From Polytrichum commune (lineage: Eukaryota > Streptophyta > Polytrichopsida > Polytrichales > Polytrichaceae): DNA of 60,000 nucleotides. How positions within the stretch are numbered: position 1 is the stretch's first letter; every line of letters begins with the position of its first letter. The notes below the pieces were generated by a model. The model was not told the origin of the DNA and did no database searches. It saw nothing but the letters and a program-made list of their open reading frames with translations. Positions 45,275 to 58,500 of the stretch are shown here, in pieces. The DNA is taken from the NCBI GenBank assembly GCA_950295325.1, contig OX485803.1, forward strand, positions 50,485,554-50,545,553, read 5' to 3'. The translations under genes were made by a program, and so were the position numbers.

Positions 45275-45515
45275 AGTCAAACTGAAATGTATGTATATTT
45301 GGACAAACCACCTGTCCAAAAAAAGAAAAGGATGTGCACTTGTGGGGACAAGAATATCAAACACTAACAACAACAAAAGCAGCAACTACAACTCTAGGTG
45401 TTTGTATTCCATGTTCACCAACCACCATATATGTGTAGTTTACAATCTAGTGTAGTTCACATTGGTAGTTGGAATTGGTCATGCATAAATCCAAATATAT
45501 TTAAATCCTAGTCAG
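45275..45515 (+). repeat. dispersed repeat R1, copy 2
   Basis: Direct copy of 28546-28790 (TTTGGACAAACCACCTGTCC, AGGATGTGCAC, AACAACAACAAAAGCA, CCAACCACCATAT). No R2 follows here. Confidence 0.85.
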
Positions 45516-45619
45516 GCTCAGGTTCCAGTTGTTTATGGAGGAGGGACGCGGTTGTGAAATTTTCAGGCAATCTCATGTGGTCTTCGCGTTGTTCTTTCCA
45601 AATAATTGCGTTAGTATAT

Positions 45620-45790
45620 TTGGTGTTCAAGGTTGCAGTGGTTGGTTTACTATTGGTACATGCTTTCAACATTGTCCCTCGTTTTCGGTTTAGGGCTGCA
45701 ATGGTTGACTTACTCCTAGTGTTTATGTGTTTTATTGTGTCACTCATTCTTGGTGTTAAAGATTGTAGTGGTGGATTTTGTGTTGTCTTT
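45620..45790. repeat. diverged tandem repeat, about 61-69 bp, three copies
   Basis: Anchors GGTTGCAGTGGTTG (45631), GGCTGCAATGGTTG (45692) and GATTGTAGTGGTGG (45761) with related flanks. The long hydrophobic frame over it follows from the T-rich repeats. Confidence 0.55.
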
Positions 45791-47383
45791 CAAGAGTTCT
45801 TATAGTCACCTAGTCATCTTATCTATGGGTTGCAAAGGGTGTTTAGGGTACTTGCACAATGGGAAAAATCACATTGTGGAGGTTGGACGACGAGGTTGAT
45901 GAGCCAAAGTGGTTTGGGAAGGTGGTTGGAGGTGGAGCCATCACATACACCGCCCTCTAGTCCACATTAGAGGGGAATGAGATGTTTGATTGGGGTTCCA
46001 AGTCTAACTCTACCGACATGTGGGTGACTCAAGCGCATCGCACTTAAGGTTAAAAAAAAAAACCCAAATCTTTCATCAATTTTAGGATAATGTTTACGTT
46101 TGGATTTCTACATTGAAATTTCTACATTGGATAATGTGTGCACTAATGCATTATGCATTGGTTTTGTGGGTGTATGCAAATGTGCAACATTTGATTCGGA
46201 CTTCATAGCAATGTGTACATTTGATGAAAGGTAGAGTTGCTTTAAGATCTTTGTTTGATTTCAAAGCACGTGTGTTGTGAACAAGTGAGATTTTTTGCAC
46301 CCTAAAGCATATATTTTAATAATTTGAAACATAGGATCATTGTGGGACCTTAAAACCCTAAACCCCTTGTAAATGTTATGTAATGCAATACTATACACTC
46401 ACAATTTTGTCTACAATGTTAAACACATGCAGTTTTATAGACAATGTAATAAACATTGAATTCCAACTTTCTAATAGAATGTTTGCCACAAGATGTATTT
46501 TTTTAATTTTTTTCCCAAGTAACTAAAAACACCACATCACAACATCCACAAGAGATGGCTAGGCCCAAACAACAAATCTCAATACAAGGAAAGCCAATAC
46601 CAACATGCATATCGCAAAGGATAACATCATTACACCAATGCACACACCGAGCCAAACTAAATTAAGCTACGTCCCTACACCAAATTGCCCAAGATCGATC
46701 CAAAGACCACATGGCCACAACAATCACATACAAAAACCAAGAGCATCAAATGCAAGAAGACATTGGAGGCAACAAAACGTCTTTTATTTCACATTGGTGA
46801 TAATCACATTGTTGTTGCCCCTAAACAACACCCAATGTATCTACACACTCTCATCTCAACAATCTCATCAAACCTCCACTCATCAATGTTCACTTTACGT
46901 ACTACTTGCCCACTAAAATTTGCATATGAGATGGTCATTTTACATCACACCTCCTCCTTAGAAATACTCTCAATCACTGCTTACTCGCACCTACTCATTC
47001 AAATCTACCTCTAAGATGGTCACTCTACACCACACCTCTTCTTCATCAACACTCTCATCAATGTTCATTGACACTACAACCACCAATACTACCCATAATG
47101 GTCACTAAAGTGCCATTCTGATGTCGCCCAAAACATGTTACTCCACCAAGATCTACCACAAAATTCCTCACAAATAGTCCCATACGAGATCACATCAAAA
47201 CCTCTTGCGCGACTAGCTATAGCACAACTTTCAGTAGCTTCCTCTAACTGCCACCAAACAACCATAAGAAAACCATTTGAAGGCACCAAATTACTCCACT
47301 AACAAAACTTACTTCGCAACCATCAAGATACATCCTCCAATCTCATACTTAACTCCTCTGGATAAGTAGAGCAATAGAGCAAT
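45791..47383. other. gene-poor interval, G-poor on + strand from 46520
   Basis: From 46520 to 47080 the + strand is rich in A and C and poor in G, like 21169-22830, but no protein motif is readable. It may be another fragment of the same retroelement type. No gene is supported. Confidence 0.4.
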
Positions 47384-47600
47384 GTTGTAAGGTAACTACA
47401 CCTAGTTGTCATCCTAAGACGACGAGGCTAATCGATGATGTGATATTGTAAAGTAACTACACCTAGTTGCCATCCTACGACGACGAGGCGTCCTCAACGA
47501 CAAGGCTAATTGACAATGTGATATCTAATGTATACCATGATGACGAGGTTGGGTGTATGGACACCTAGTCATCGACGGTAGTGTCATTGTAAGGTAACTA
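47384..47600. repeat. 61-bp direct repeat and partial copies
   Basis: GTAACTACACCTAGTTG at about 47392 and 47453 (61 bp apart), each followed by CATCCTA.GACGACGAGG. Partial copies of GACGAGG and TTGTAAGGTAACTAC recur to 47600. It leads straight into the hairpin array. Confidence 0.8.
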
Positions 47601-47663
47601 CCAATATTGATGGATAATTGAATATTCTAACCACATGTGCCAGTGTGTAAGCAGAGGATGATG

Positions 47664-47981
47664 GGAGCTAGACAACTCCTAGTTGAAGATGGATGGATTA
47701 GAGTTAGACAACTCCAGATTGACAACATGTGCACTTGAGTTAGACAGCTCCGCATATAGTGCATTGGAATTAGACCATTCCATATTGAGAACACGTGCAC
47801 ATGAGTTAGACAACTCTCGATGAGGTGCATTGGAGTTGGACCACTCCAGAATTGGAAAGATCAATGTTATTCATTGGAGTTAGACAACTCTTAATGAATA
47901 GATAGATCTAGTTGGAATTAGACAGTTCCAACTAGAAAGAAGGATGGATGAATCCAATTGGAATTAGACAATTCCAATTGG
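47664..47981. repeat. array of nine short hairpins with AGAC loops
   Basis: Nine 14-16 bp dyads of the form GGARYT-AGAC-ARYTCC start at 47664, 47700, 47737, 47766, 47803, 47832, 47876, 47914 and 47960, about 29-46 bp apart. The loop is AGAC in seven copies. Stem bases change on both sides together: GGAGTT/AACTCC, GGAATT/AATTCC. The last copy extends to perfect 12-bp arms CCAATTGGAATT (47954-47981). Paired changes suggest selection for, or a copying process preserving, the stem. Confidence 0.85.
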
Positions 47982-50900
47982 AAGAATGAGATTGAGATAA
48001 GAAATGGAAGAAGGTTCTAGAAGAACCAAAGATAGAAGATTCATAGTAGAACTAAAAGATAGAGCTATGAATAGAATACTTTTACTATATGCAAAGATAG
48101 AAAGTAAAAGTAGTGCTTCGGCATAAGAGGAAGCTCGGGGGAGGAGAGAGGACCTTTTGTCTCTCTCCTATGGTCGGCTGGTTGAGCTTAAACCAAGACC
48201 TACTTGGTCTATGATTGTTTTGATTGATACGTGTTAGTGTGGAAGTTGGTGATAAACTGGTGAGAGGTTCGTTACAAATGCCATCTCCAAAACACACACA
48301 CATTCAACAACAAACCCCCCACCAAATACACAAAAAATCAATATATACAAACACACCACAAAACAAACAAAAAAGACCTACCAAAAACACATACTAAAAA
48401 AACCTAGCATGTGAATGGTGAGTAGTGAGCGGTGACATGTGAATAGTGAAGAGTATTTCTCCCAAGAACGTGTTTTTAAAAGTAAGGGATATAATATACT
48501 CAATATACAAAAATAAAATAAAATAAAATCGGGAAGTCCATAAATATTGAAGTGGATCCTACTATCACAAATTTCAAGGTGTCAAGTAGACCATGGTGAT
48601 AAGTACTTAATTAAATAAACAAACATTATATTGAAATAGAAAGTACCTTATTGTGATACACAACCAATGAGTTGCACCATCAATGTGCATTATATTGTCC
48701 ATGAATAAACATATGTATTCATGTATATGTCGGTCGCTATCATGACATTAAACTTGCTATGTGATATTAGCAAACTCAAGGAGGCGTATTTTTGCATTGT
48801 AGTTAAATATGGGTATGCGAATGAATTTGTTGATGGCATAATCAATCTTGTCCAAATACTTGAAAACATATTACAAATGTTTGTAGGATACCCACTAAGC
48901 CCTCTTCCCCACCTACGTTCAGGGAAAACCGACGGCTAGTTCATTATCAGCCGATGGATTTCCCCTCATGGCCGATCCAAATTTCCAACATCGGATGGCA
49001 ATCTGATTGTAATTTCAATCCTCCGGCAATTAGCCGATGGACCAAAAAATGTCCCGGAAATGTAGCCGATTCTTCTTGTGAGTTACTGGATTTCAGCCGA
49101 AAGCATCCAGAGCGCTATTTGTCTTGGGCATCTGATGATGCACTTGAGGAAGTACCCTAAACCTTAAACTTTTTGAATTATGCAACCTTTCCATGACCAA
49201 ATCCAATTGCTTCTATGAAGAATTGGGGGACCCTTGGCCTTCAAGCGGTGAAGGCATTGCTAGGTTCAATTCCTGCCAAGGATATTAACTCTTCAAATTT
49301 AAAGTTTTGAACATGCCTTTCTTTTCACTTGTTCAAGATTTTGTACTAAGAAATGATTTCTAATAACTTTTCATACATTTTTAAAACAATTAGTGCCGAT
49401 ATGAATTCCATTTAATCGGATATTGGCCAATGAAAATATGAAAATATAGGCAATTGGCCGATTGATTTTACAAAAGATCGGCTCTTGCCGATGTAAATTG
49501 GAAAAAATCCGACCCTTCGTAGCAACTACCGGCAATTAGCCACTAAGGCTTCAAAAACTTCCCGAACTATGTTCCCCACTACCAATGTTGACATTGTCGC
49601 AAAGTCAACGCAAGTGCATTGTGAATTATTTGCAATAAACACAAGGTACAACTTCTCTTTCTTAAATATTAATATAGTTATGATGCATTTACATATATGA
49701 TATGGGATGGCAATTACTTTGTAAGGTAAAGTTTGTACCCATTGGATTTCCAAGCCAAAAGTGGATTTGTATATATATTTTAGTCACAAATAATTAGATT
49801 AAGTTTTGCACCATTTTCTTTATAATTGGTGACACTTCAATAAGTTGGACCACCGAGATATTAGCGTTCACGTGTGTTAAATCATTCCATATATTATAAG
49901 TGTTGGAAGACTACAAGTTGGCGATTCAAAGGTTTTCAGTGGAATTCTTTTAATCTTCGGCAGTACAAGAATCACCACGGTAGCCCATGCAAATAATTCT
50001 TTGAGTTTTTTACATTTATTGGTGACATTAACCTCATTTATGATATTTTGAACATCGTTTACCACCCTATTCATCTCGATTACATATGGCAAAACATAAT
50101 TATCGGGTCTCACCTCATCTTAAGCAGGAGTTAGTTATTCCGTGCCTCGACATCCTCAAGTCAAAACTGTGTAAAATTCTCAATTCTATTTTTCGTATGT
50201 TTTGAATAACGATGCTTCAATATCTAACACTCGTATAAGGTTAAAAGAAGATTAAGGCATTTTATTTGATTCTGAATTTGTGTATCTTAAGATTTTACAT
50301 TGGTTGGATGAGGTGGTCAAGCTTATTCTCCAAAGGCCGATCTTGGTTGAGGTATATAAGAAGTGATCAATGAATGTGGTGTTGAAGTTATTTTTGGAGT
50401 CAAAGTTGAACCCCGTTTTAAAGAGTTGCCTCAAGGGGGTGGAGATGAGCCTCTTTATTGACTTGGGCCTCGGTTGATTCGATGGAGAGTTGTCCACCAT
50501 CCGTTTGTTTAGGATTTTATTCTCGAAGCTTTCGTTCTTTCATATTTTCATTTGATTAATTTTCATCCATCCGTTGATTTATTAGTGTCAAAAAACACTT
50601 GTCAATAAAATATTTTATCGTTGAGAAATTCTATATTGAATGAACATAAAAATCTGACTATATTTATTAAAGTCAACTTGCCACCTGTCTCGTCCAATCG
50701 CTATAGATTCTTCCCCTCGGATCCTCTTGGGATGGCCTTTGGATCTACAAAAAATATCTATTGATCCAATATTAATCCAAGCCACCTAAGTCTCTTATCT
50801 TTATTTATCTAATTTAGCTTTGCCCCGCTAAATAACTTGTTAATAAATCGTTAAAGTCTGTTACTTAGGTCCTCTTCTCTCTAAGCTAATTTCTATCTCT

Positions 50901-52709
50901 TAATAACCCAAATAATGAATATGTAAAGTATATTTAATAAAATGAATCAAATTTACCCTTCACAAGAGGCACCGACCCAATTTCAATTTTTAGGTGACTC
51001 AACTCCACCCATCCAAAGCTAGTTGGTGCCACCTCTTACCCCCAAAAGTGGAGGTGGCACCTTACAAGGCAAGAATCCAAATTTTTCAACATGTGTGCAA
51101 ATCAATTCACTTCACCATAACAAAGTGGCTGCTAGTAGCTGGAAAAAAAAAGGGTGGCTCCACTTTGTCTCTATTTCATCTTATTCCTTCTTATCATATT
51201 GATCATGAATTTCCTTGTAATGTAATGTAATGGAAATCGTTATTACTCTATTACACAATCTTCAGTTCTGACAACATCATTCTCGATTGTTGATATGTAG
51301 TCTCCCTCTAAGGCTCCAAGTGTGAAATTCTCCATGTGAATGATTGTGCCATTGTTTCTCTTAACAATCAATTTGTGAATCTATTTAAAAAGAATAGAAC
51401 AAGAAAAAGAATAGGGAATTGTCCATAATATATCCACATACCTTAACTTAAGGCATACTCCCTCAATCCCATAATGATTGTCCTACTCTCTGGAGCTTTA
51501 TGTCCCAATCATCTTGGGACAAAGGGAGTATTTACGCTAGTGACCACAAACTATGGCCATTGTTTTCAAAATCCCTCATTGCGTGAGAAATGAGTGGGGT
51601 CTCATTTTGTTTTACAAAATGTCACCAAAAATAAGATTGGCTGCGTTAGAAAGGGAATGAGAGAGTGACATGAAATCATATATGTACAAAAAAGACGATA
51701 ATGTTGAATGATCACCTCGATTTTGTGGCAAGACCACCCAAACAGATTGTCTCAACAAACAAAAATTAAAGTGACTGTCTTCAAAATAATCCCTATTTAA
51801 CAAAGATTCTTTTAGAAAGACATGTTTCCAAAGACATGCATTTTTAGTAACTGATTTTACAATTCTAAAATCAAAAACACTATTTCCTGTCTACATATGT
51901 CCCGTGGCTGAGGTTTTGAAGAGATATCTGAGCATTTCTAATGGTCATGGCTTCTCACGGCCCTTACTCACATGTGTAAAAAGGTCCTGCCTAGAGTGCT
52001 CACATGGTAACCGTTGGCATCCAAGTCTTCAAGTCCAGCCCACAACAGGAAGGTTATGACTCTTTGTTATTCGATCTCTTTGTCTTACTCCACCCATGCA
52101 TGCAACCCAGAGCTCACCACATGCAAGTAAGTATGTAAGTACCCAAGCATGTGACATGGTAGTGTAGTTTTTCATTCCCTGCAAATTGAATCATGTTGTG
52201 CTTTAATGCCACAGTACTATTCTATGGCAAAAAGTAAATCCTTCCCTATACTTATTCTGCCAATCTTTTTATCACATGTTATTAAACTCCCATAAGTGTT
52301 GTTGTCTAGGCTATCATAGTAGTACGACGGGAGCATGCTCTTCAACATTTTGTCTCTTCCAGACGGACGGATGGGTGTCATGTGTACGCTAAAGTGAAAT
52401 CGTATATTGAAGGAGTTGGCATATTTTATCTGGAAGTTTATATGTTATGTTCTTGACTGTAACGTCATTACAAATTCCACATCAATGCTTGAAATTCTAT
52501 GGCAAGAGTTCTGCATTGCAGTTTCATAGGACGAGACATGCATACCCAGAACCCGGCATGAATCAGGAATTGGAATGTTTCTCGTTACACATATCGACGA
52601 CGACAACACAACAAAAATGTTACTGACAAAATCGACAGAATGTTACTGACTTATTTAGAGCCTCTTGACTTTTATATACAGGAGGAAACAGACCTTCAGT
52701 TGATGCTAA
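47982..52709. other. gene-poor interval
   Basis: Holds a (AAATA)n-like tract near 48510. A stretch (48940-49560) has many CCGAT/ATCGG words, often as AGCCGATGGA or TTGGCCGATT. No supported coding sequence. An A/T-rich decayed background otherwise. Confidence 0.5.
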
Positions 52710-53299
52710 GGGCCACTTCACACATGAGCCAAGAGCCGTGACCTTGTAATGGTGAGGACCCTTGACTCTCATCCAAAGGCCGTACCAAGGGTGTTGGGAA
52801 AGCCATTTTATGTAGTCTTTGGCCCTCAAGCATAGTGTGAAGTGAGAATGAACCATGTTGCGGGACCATTGCATATTTTGTTGGCGGAAAAAGAGGGGAG
52901 GATTTGGTTTAATATAATATGTCTCCAAGTTTATCAATTTAAGATAACTACTTGGTGGTGTTTGTCTATCTTGGAATCTGTCCTGGAATCTGCCATGCAA
53001 TCTGTCCTGAAATCTGTCCTGTTGGAAAAAATATTAAAAAAGTCATGGTCTCCCGGAATTTGCGTCAAGCCCACCTCTTGGAGGTGGGTCTAACGCAAAT
53101 TCCGGTAGACCATGCACCCTTATCCACAACTAGCCATGTAGGACTCCATGTAGACTTTTCATCCACGAACTTTTCTTTGGGCCTTTAGGCCTTCACCTCC
53201 TAGTGTGAAGTGAACTTGGACGGTCTCCGCCTTTTCGACCAATGAGAGCTCTTACATTGCCATGGTCAAGGGCCTTCAGCCTTGTGTGTGAAGCGGCCC
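52710..53299. mobile_element. 590-bp PIF/Harbinger (Tourist)-like MITE
   Basis: The ends are GGGCCACTTCACACATGAGCC and the complement of the right end GGGCCGCTTCACACACAAGG. They are flanked by the 3-bp duplication TAA (52707-52709 and 53300-53302). GGGCC ends with a TAA/TTA duplication are typical of PIF/Harbinger MITEs. The related sequence at 44304 lacks the insert. It contains a 34-bp-arm hairpin (53044-53114). Non-coding. Confidence 0.85.
53044..53114. repeat. 34-bp-arm hairpin inside the MITE
   Basis: Arms 53044-53077 and 53081-53114 (starting CATGGTCTCCCGGAATTTGC) pair at 30 of 34 positions around the 3-base loop TTG. It has the shape of a small-RNA precursor stem. Confidence 0.9.
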
Positions 53300-53302
53300 T
53301 AA

Positions 53303-53720
53303 GAGGTATGCGGGTGTTATTTGCCCACATTTCTTAATCAGATACGTATATTTGATTTGGTGTTTGGCTAGGTGAGGATCAAAGAACAAACACCATAAAG
53401 ACATGTTTAAGAAAGATTGGATTACATCTTTGATTTCTATTAACTACTTCACACTAAATGTTGAACACCACTGGGAAGATCTATATATGTAGTCAAGGAA
53501 TCAACAAACATGCCGTTTTGATAATCATAACTACATCAAAGGAGGCCGGGTTGTGAACCTAGCTATTATTGATGTTTTATCATAGATTTGCTAATGCAAT
53601 ACAAATTTGAAGGTGTGAATCTAATCAATCAAATATGGAGAACAAGGAAAACCAACCAATTAACACATGCATACCTTATGTTGTCAAGATATATGACCCT
53701 ATTTTTGGCACATCCAACTC
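53303..53720 (+). repeat. dispersed repeat R3, copy 2
   Basis: Matches 44304-44710 in direct orientation (GGTATGCGGGTGTTATT, GGTGAGGATCAAAGAACAAA, TTGGATTACATC, TTTATCATAGATTTGCTAATG). Its left part is separated by the MITE. Confidence 0.8.
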
Positions 53721-54351
53721 CAAAAAACAATGTTGATCACCATTGGATCAATCAGGAAGCGTCTCATCCAGTAAGCAATTGCAATGAATCATGCATAACC
53801 TCATTCCTACTTTTTGGATTGGAGTTAAGATGCAAAGTTATGTAGGGTCAAAGTGAATTTTCTTTCTCTTCCTCTCTATGTGATCTCATAGGCCCTTCCA
53901 ATTGTATTCATATGAACCTTAGAGAGTAGTGTATGTGTTTTGACATTGCTTCAATTTTCTATTTATATGCATATATAATCAATTAGTGTACGTTTATTAT
54001 GCTTAACCTCATAGGCAATGGCCTACATGGCCTCAAACTAGAAACATCAGAAAGATGGATGCAGATGCCAATGAATATAGTTTCCCTCGAAGTAATTTTG
54101 TGGCATGAGATGGGATTTGTAACTACTTTTGACCCAATAATGGAGAAGAAATATTCATATGGGATTATCTTTTTCATTGGGAATGTGCTAAAATTTTGTG
54201 TGCAATTGGTGAATGATTTCCATAAGTGGTGAGCAGTAAAACATGAGTAGTGAGTGGTGACATATGAGCAATGAATCCAAATTTGGTAAATATGTACATG
54301 TATAGGATTCATCATCTGAATTTGGCACAACATTAATTGTGTGTGTGTATA

Positions 54352-54378
54352 TATATATATATATATCCAATTTTAAAC
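54352..54378. repeat. (GT)n(AT)n compound microsatellite
   Basis: TGTGTGTGTATATATATATATATAT. Part of a gene-poor stretch from 53721 to 54714. Confidence 0.9.
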
Positions 54379-54714
54379 TAGAAACATTTAAAATGAAACA
54401 AGAGTGAAGGGAGCCTATTACCATGGATCGTGTAGAATACGTTTAGTCCATTTCTTACATTTTTATCACAACCCAAACCAATACATGTCATGTCTTGAGT
54501 TTCTTTCCATGTGGCTTGACACAACACCAACAAGTTCAAGTGGTTGCAAGACCTTGTTGTAGGTATACGAATGAACTTGTCACTCTCATAATCCATCTTG
54601 CATAGAAATCTTCAACACATAATAAATATGTTTGTAGTATACCCATTTCCCTTTCTATTCCTAGCTTGAGAGGACATTTTTGTGAACTCCAGGCATGTAC
54701 CATGTGGGATGTTG

Positions 54715-55420
54715 CTAATTGTGATATTGTATGTGATTTTCTTCTTGGAGATGATGTTCATTATGACTCCAAAGCATGGATATGGAATGGGCAATGACTC
54801 CAACCACATAGTAACAGTCCAAGAATCCAACATTTTTCCATTTGTTTTTGTGCTTTGCAATCAGTGTTGCCGGATTCCGACGCACTATCTTTCCAAACTT
54901 GAATGTAGCATGGGTGTCTGGTTTCGGTGGCATACGGAAATGCAACCAAAGGATTGGGGGGAACCCAATTGTTGAAAGCTCACGATAAGGTGACAATGCC
55001 TCCCTCTACCACAACTAATGTATGGCATCCTCCTCCCTCGATAGTTTGGTACCTATCTTCGCTAGCCAAGTGTTGGGCACTATAGGCCAATCCAACACAT
55101 ACTTCTTATTTCCACTTATACAACGCTTGATGTTGTCATAGAAAAACCAAAAATTATACTCCACATTGTTGGTGGAGCAAAATTCCTTCTTGAGCACTTT
55201 GTATCCTGGAGTAGTTGTGCCATGTTTGCCAATCCAGACTTTAGCATTACACAAAGTCCCTGTAATAGCATCCATTGCCCAACAATGTTTGGTTGAGTTG
55301 GATGGAAATATTGTAATGTGCCACTTGGAAGCAAGACAATTAGTCTCTAATACAAATGTAGTATGAGCCACACCATGCTCTTCTATGATATTTAATCTCT
55401 GTACAATCATATAGTACTTA
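54715..55420 (-). pseudogene. unrecognised coding remnant cut by a PIF-like end
   Basis: On the minus strand, one frame stays nearly open for about 235 codons from 55420, with stops only at 55015 and 55006. It reads YYMIVQRLNIIEEHGVAHTT, NCLASKWHITIFPS, HCWAMDAITGTLCNAKVWIG, TTTPGYKVLKKEFCS, YNFWFFYDNIKRC and VLDWPIVPNTWLAKIGTKLS. After the stops come THATFKFGKIVRRNP and IAKHKNKWKNVGFLDCYYVV. The amino-acid use is protein-like (many Trp, Tyr, Lys, Gly). The 5' side ends where a TTA-GGGCCGG transposon end starts, so the gene was truncated by it. I do not recognise the family. Confidence 0.4.
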
Positions 55421-55500
55421 GGGCCGGTTACACTATGGACCATGAAGTCGGACCATGGACGAGGGCCTTTTTCAATGGTCCGAGTTCATGGTCCAACTTT
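55418..55500 (+). mobile_element. PIF/Harbinger-like MITE end (one side only)
   Basis: TTA-GGGCCGGTTACACTATGG followed by GGACCATGAAGTCGGACC and the inverted phrase CATGGTCCAAC...CATGGTCCGAC. The terminus matches the GGGCC/TTA rule. No partner end was found to the right, so the element is truncated or its other end has decayed. Confidence 0.5.
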
Positions 55501-58500
55501 CATGGTCCGACTTCTTAAAAAAATAGTTTTTTTGAAGGCCTTGGGCCCCTCACTACGTGTACATTGAATGTGGACCAAGAAGAATGACCATGTACCAAAA
55601 AGTGAATGTGATGATTTTTTTAAAATAAATGTCCAAAAAGGGCATTTGAAAAAAAAGGTTCAAGTTTTCTCATTCTCTTGTCTTCTCTTGGGCTTTACTT
55701 GTTATATATATCATTGAAATTCATAGGATAAACAATTTTTTTTAAAAACATATCGCAAAGGATACGTAATTTTGTAATAGGTCAATGATACAACACAAAC
55801 ATAGAGAGAGCAAAGAAGATAGCAAAATATATGTATACAAAATATATAACGCCAAGGTATAGCATAAGTGAAAGTATAATAGAAAATTTGAGACCAATAA
55901 TGAAACCTTTTGTAATGACAGTTGAACATGTGCTAGCAAAAAACTAACCATTATCATAAATTATCGTGCTAGATGTTGAACATGATTTGGCCTCTAACTT
56001 TATTAAATTGAAAACCCACCGACCAAAATGTCTAGTTTTTTTATGTGTTGAAGGGTTAGGTTGAGCAACAAAAATGAAAGCCATAGTCTTGGCAAAGATA
56101 GGGAGGCCTCGTAGGCGTGATGGACTTGCTAAAAAACTTGGATCCTCAAAAAGAGGGCGCCAACATTGGCGACATTGTGGTATTACATTTTTGGCACATG
56201 ACAACATAAATGTGTTGATAATTATCGATCACTCCATAAGAATTCCAAAAATTATGTATACAATATGCTTCAAGAAAAAAATTACAAAACAAACCATATG
56301 AAGCATTCAAAGAAGAAAAATACACTTACTCTTACTCACAAAATAGATTGATGGCCTCGCGATTAAGAATTAGAGAATCATCTAAGTCTACAATTGTTGT
56401 CCTTGGCAATAGCTAATGGGGATTATATTATGAAAGGCTGCAAGATGGAATAAAAAATATCTTTATCACCTTTCGATCTCAAGAGGTAACGCTTCAAAGT
56501 GCGGCAAGCATGTATGAAGGGTCCTATCAAGGAGATAATACACAATTATAAAGAGAACAATCAATGAGAGCATGTTGTTTGGTATTGTGATTATATTAAA
56601 CACAAATATGAAAGTAAATACAAATATAAAAGTAAAAAAAAGGATTTATACCTATAGATGCAATGAGATTTGCAACAATGTCTTTGGGTTTTGACAAAGC
56701 ATCAATTAAAACATGGAAGAACAATGAATGTTTTTCTCTTGGGCCCCTTCAAGGTGTAACATCATCGTCTCTCATAAGTTGAGAAGAAGCATTCGTGAGG
56801 TTGTATAAATCATCATCATCCAAATGCATACCATCCTTCAAAAAATCTTTATCGATATTCATTTAAAAAGAAATGGCATGTATTTAAATCCAAAAATATT
56901 GCTAAAAAAACAAACAAGAAAAACCACATAAAATTTGATTTTTTGTAAAAAAAATTGGAAAGAAAGTAAAATGACAAACCAATCAAAATATAATGTAAAC
57001 AAACAAAACAAATTCATAAAAATGAGGAAAAACATAAAGAAAAAAAATTGGGAGACTAATTATTTTGCTGGAATTGCGAAGATTGGCTAGACGGAGTGGG
57101 TTCACACAAGTCCAAGGTTCATGACCACCCTTGGAAATTTAATTGAAAAAAATGATTATTTTTTCCATTTTACATCTCCCAGATAAAATACCAATAAAGA
57201 ATCATCGTCATGAAGATACTACATACAAAATGAAAATGAAAAAATAAAATAAATTATAATTGCATGTCAGACTTTGCATTCCAAAAAGATATTGCAAAAA
57301 GAAAGTATTTCCACGCATAGGAAGCCCTTCTAGGATATTTTTAATAACCAAATCAAGTGATGGTGTTGCTTTTTTGAGAACACCTTGAAAATAGAATGTG
57401 CACTTTGCACCAACTTAGGCAACATACCATACAACCTATGTGATATCAATATATTGTGAGGCACCAAAGATGAAAAAGAATTTATAAATTTTTTTTGGTA
57501 CTTCAATATACGATTTGAAAGAATTGATAAAAATAAAAATAAAAACTTTTGTAAGAAATGCATTGATGTCGTGAAAAGATAAATGCCAAAACTTGGGTTT
57601 CCTTTGACATTCAAAATGTTAAAACGCGTGAAATTTAAAATGAGTTGCAAACGAATTACTGTCATAATTATGTTGTGTATTTTCATAATTTTTTTCCTTT
57701 ATTCTAAAAGAAGATAAAGGCTCTAAAATGATAAAAAAAAACAAGATTGGTATGTGGTGAAGTTACACGTAAAAGTACCTTTTGCTTCTTTCCATAAGGT
57801 TCATCTTTTCTGATGTCATTGTCTTTAGATTGTTGAGGGACTGGACTTATTTTTTTAGGGGGCCTCTATATATGGTAGATTTCCTTTGAGTGTAAATTTA
57901 AGATGATTATGCATTTCCAATTTAGAATGTGGAGTTTTTTTCCTTTGGACAATGTACATACCATCTACATTCGTACCGATAGACCTCATCCCAATGTTTG
58001 CATATGTTAGGAGTTAGCATGGTGTGAGCAAGAATCCCCAACCACCCTTAATTGCGTCCTAGTCAGGGTGGAGGGTCCTTGTCACATCACGCATTCACCA
58101 AGCACATGTGCAATCAACATACCAATTGATGTGGGAGAAGAGGTGTATATAACACCTTTTTGTTTATTACGGAGTGTAAGCATTCACAAATGCTTGGTTA
58201 CATACAATGTTGACCAATACCTTCATGCTTGCCTCTTTCCATGCCCTACACCTAATTTCACTAATGCCCCACAAGTCGGGGCTTAGCTCACCACCTACTC
58301 ACCCTTCTTGCTTGCCCCTAACCCAATAACTCTCCCACCCCTATTACCTATAGAGGTGTCCGTTCCGCCAAGTGCAGGTAAGAGCGAGGCTCATAGCATG
58401 CTGCCCAGCCTCCCACGCAGGTCACTACACAACCCCTTGAGTTCGACAGTGGACTGTCACCCCATCTGGGCATGCTAGCACTCCACGGTTACAGTCCTGC

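Noticed and set aside
45554-45805. Hydrophobic 83-codon frame resembling membrane segments
   Set aside because: The hydrophobicity comes from a T-rich diverged tandem repeat.
47627-47864. Minus-strand frames with repeated LSNS/ELSNS peptides
   Set aside because: They are translations of the hairpin array repeats, not a protein.
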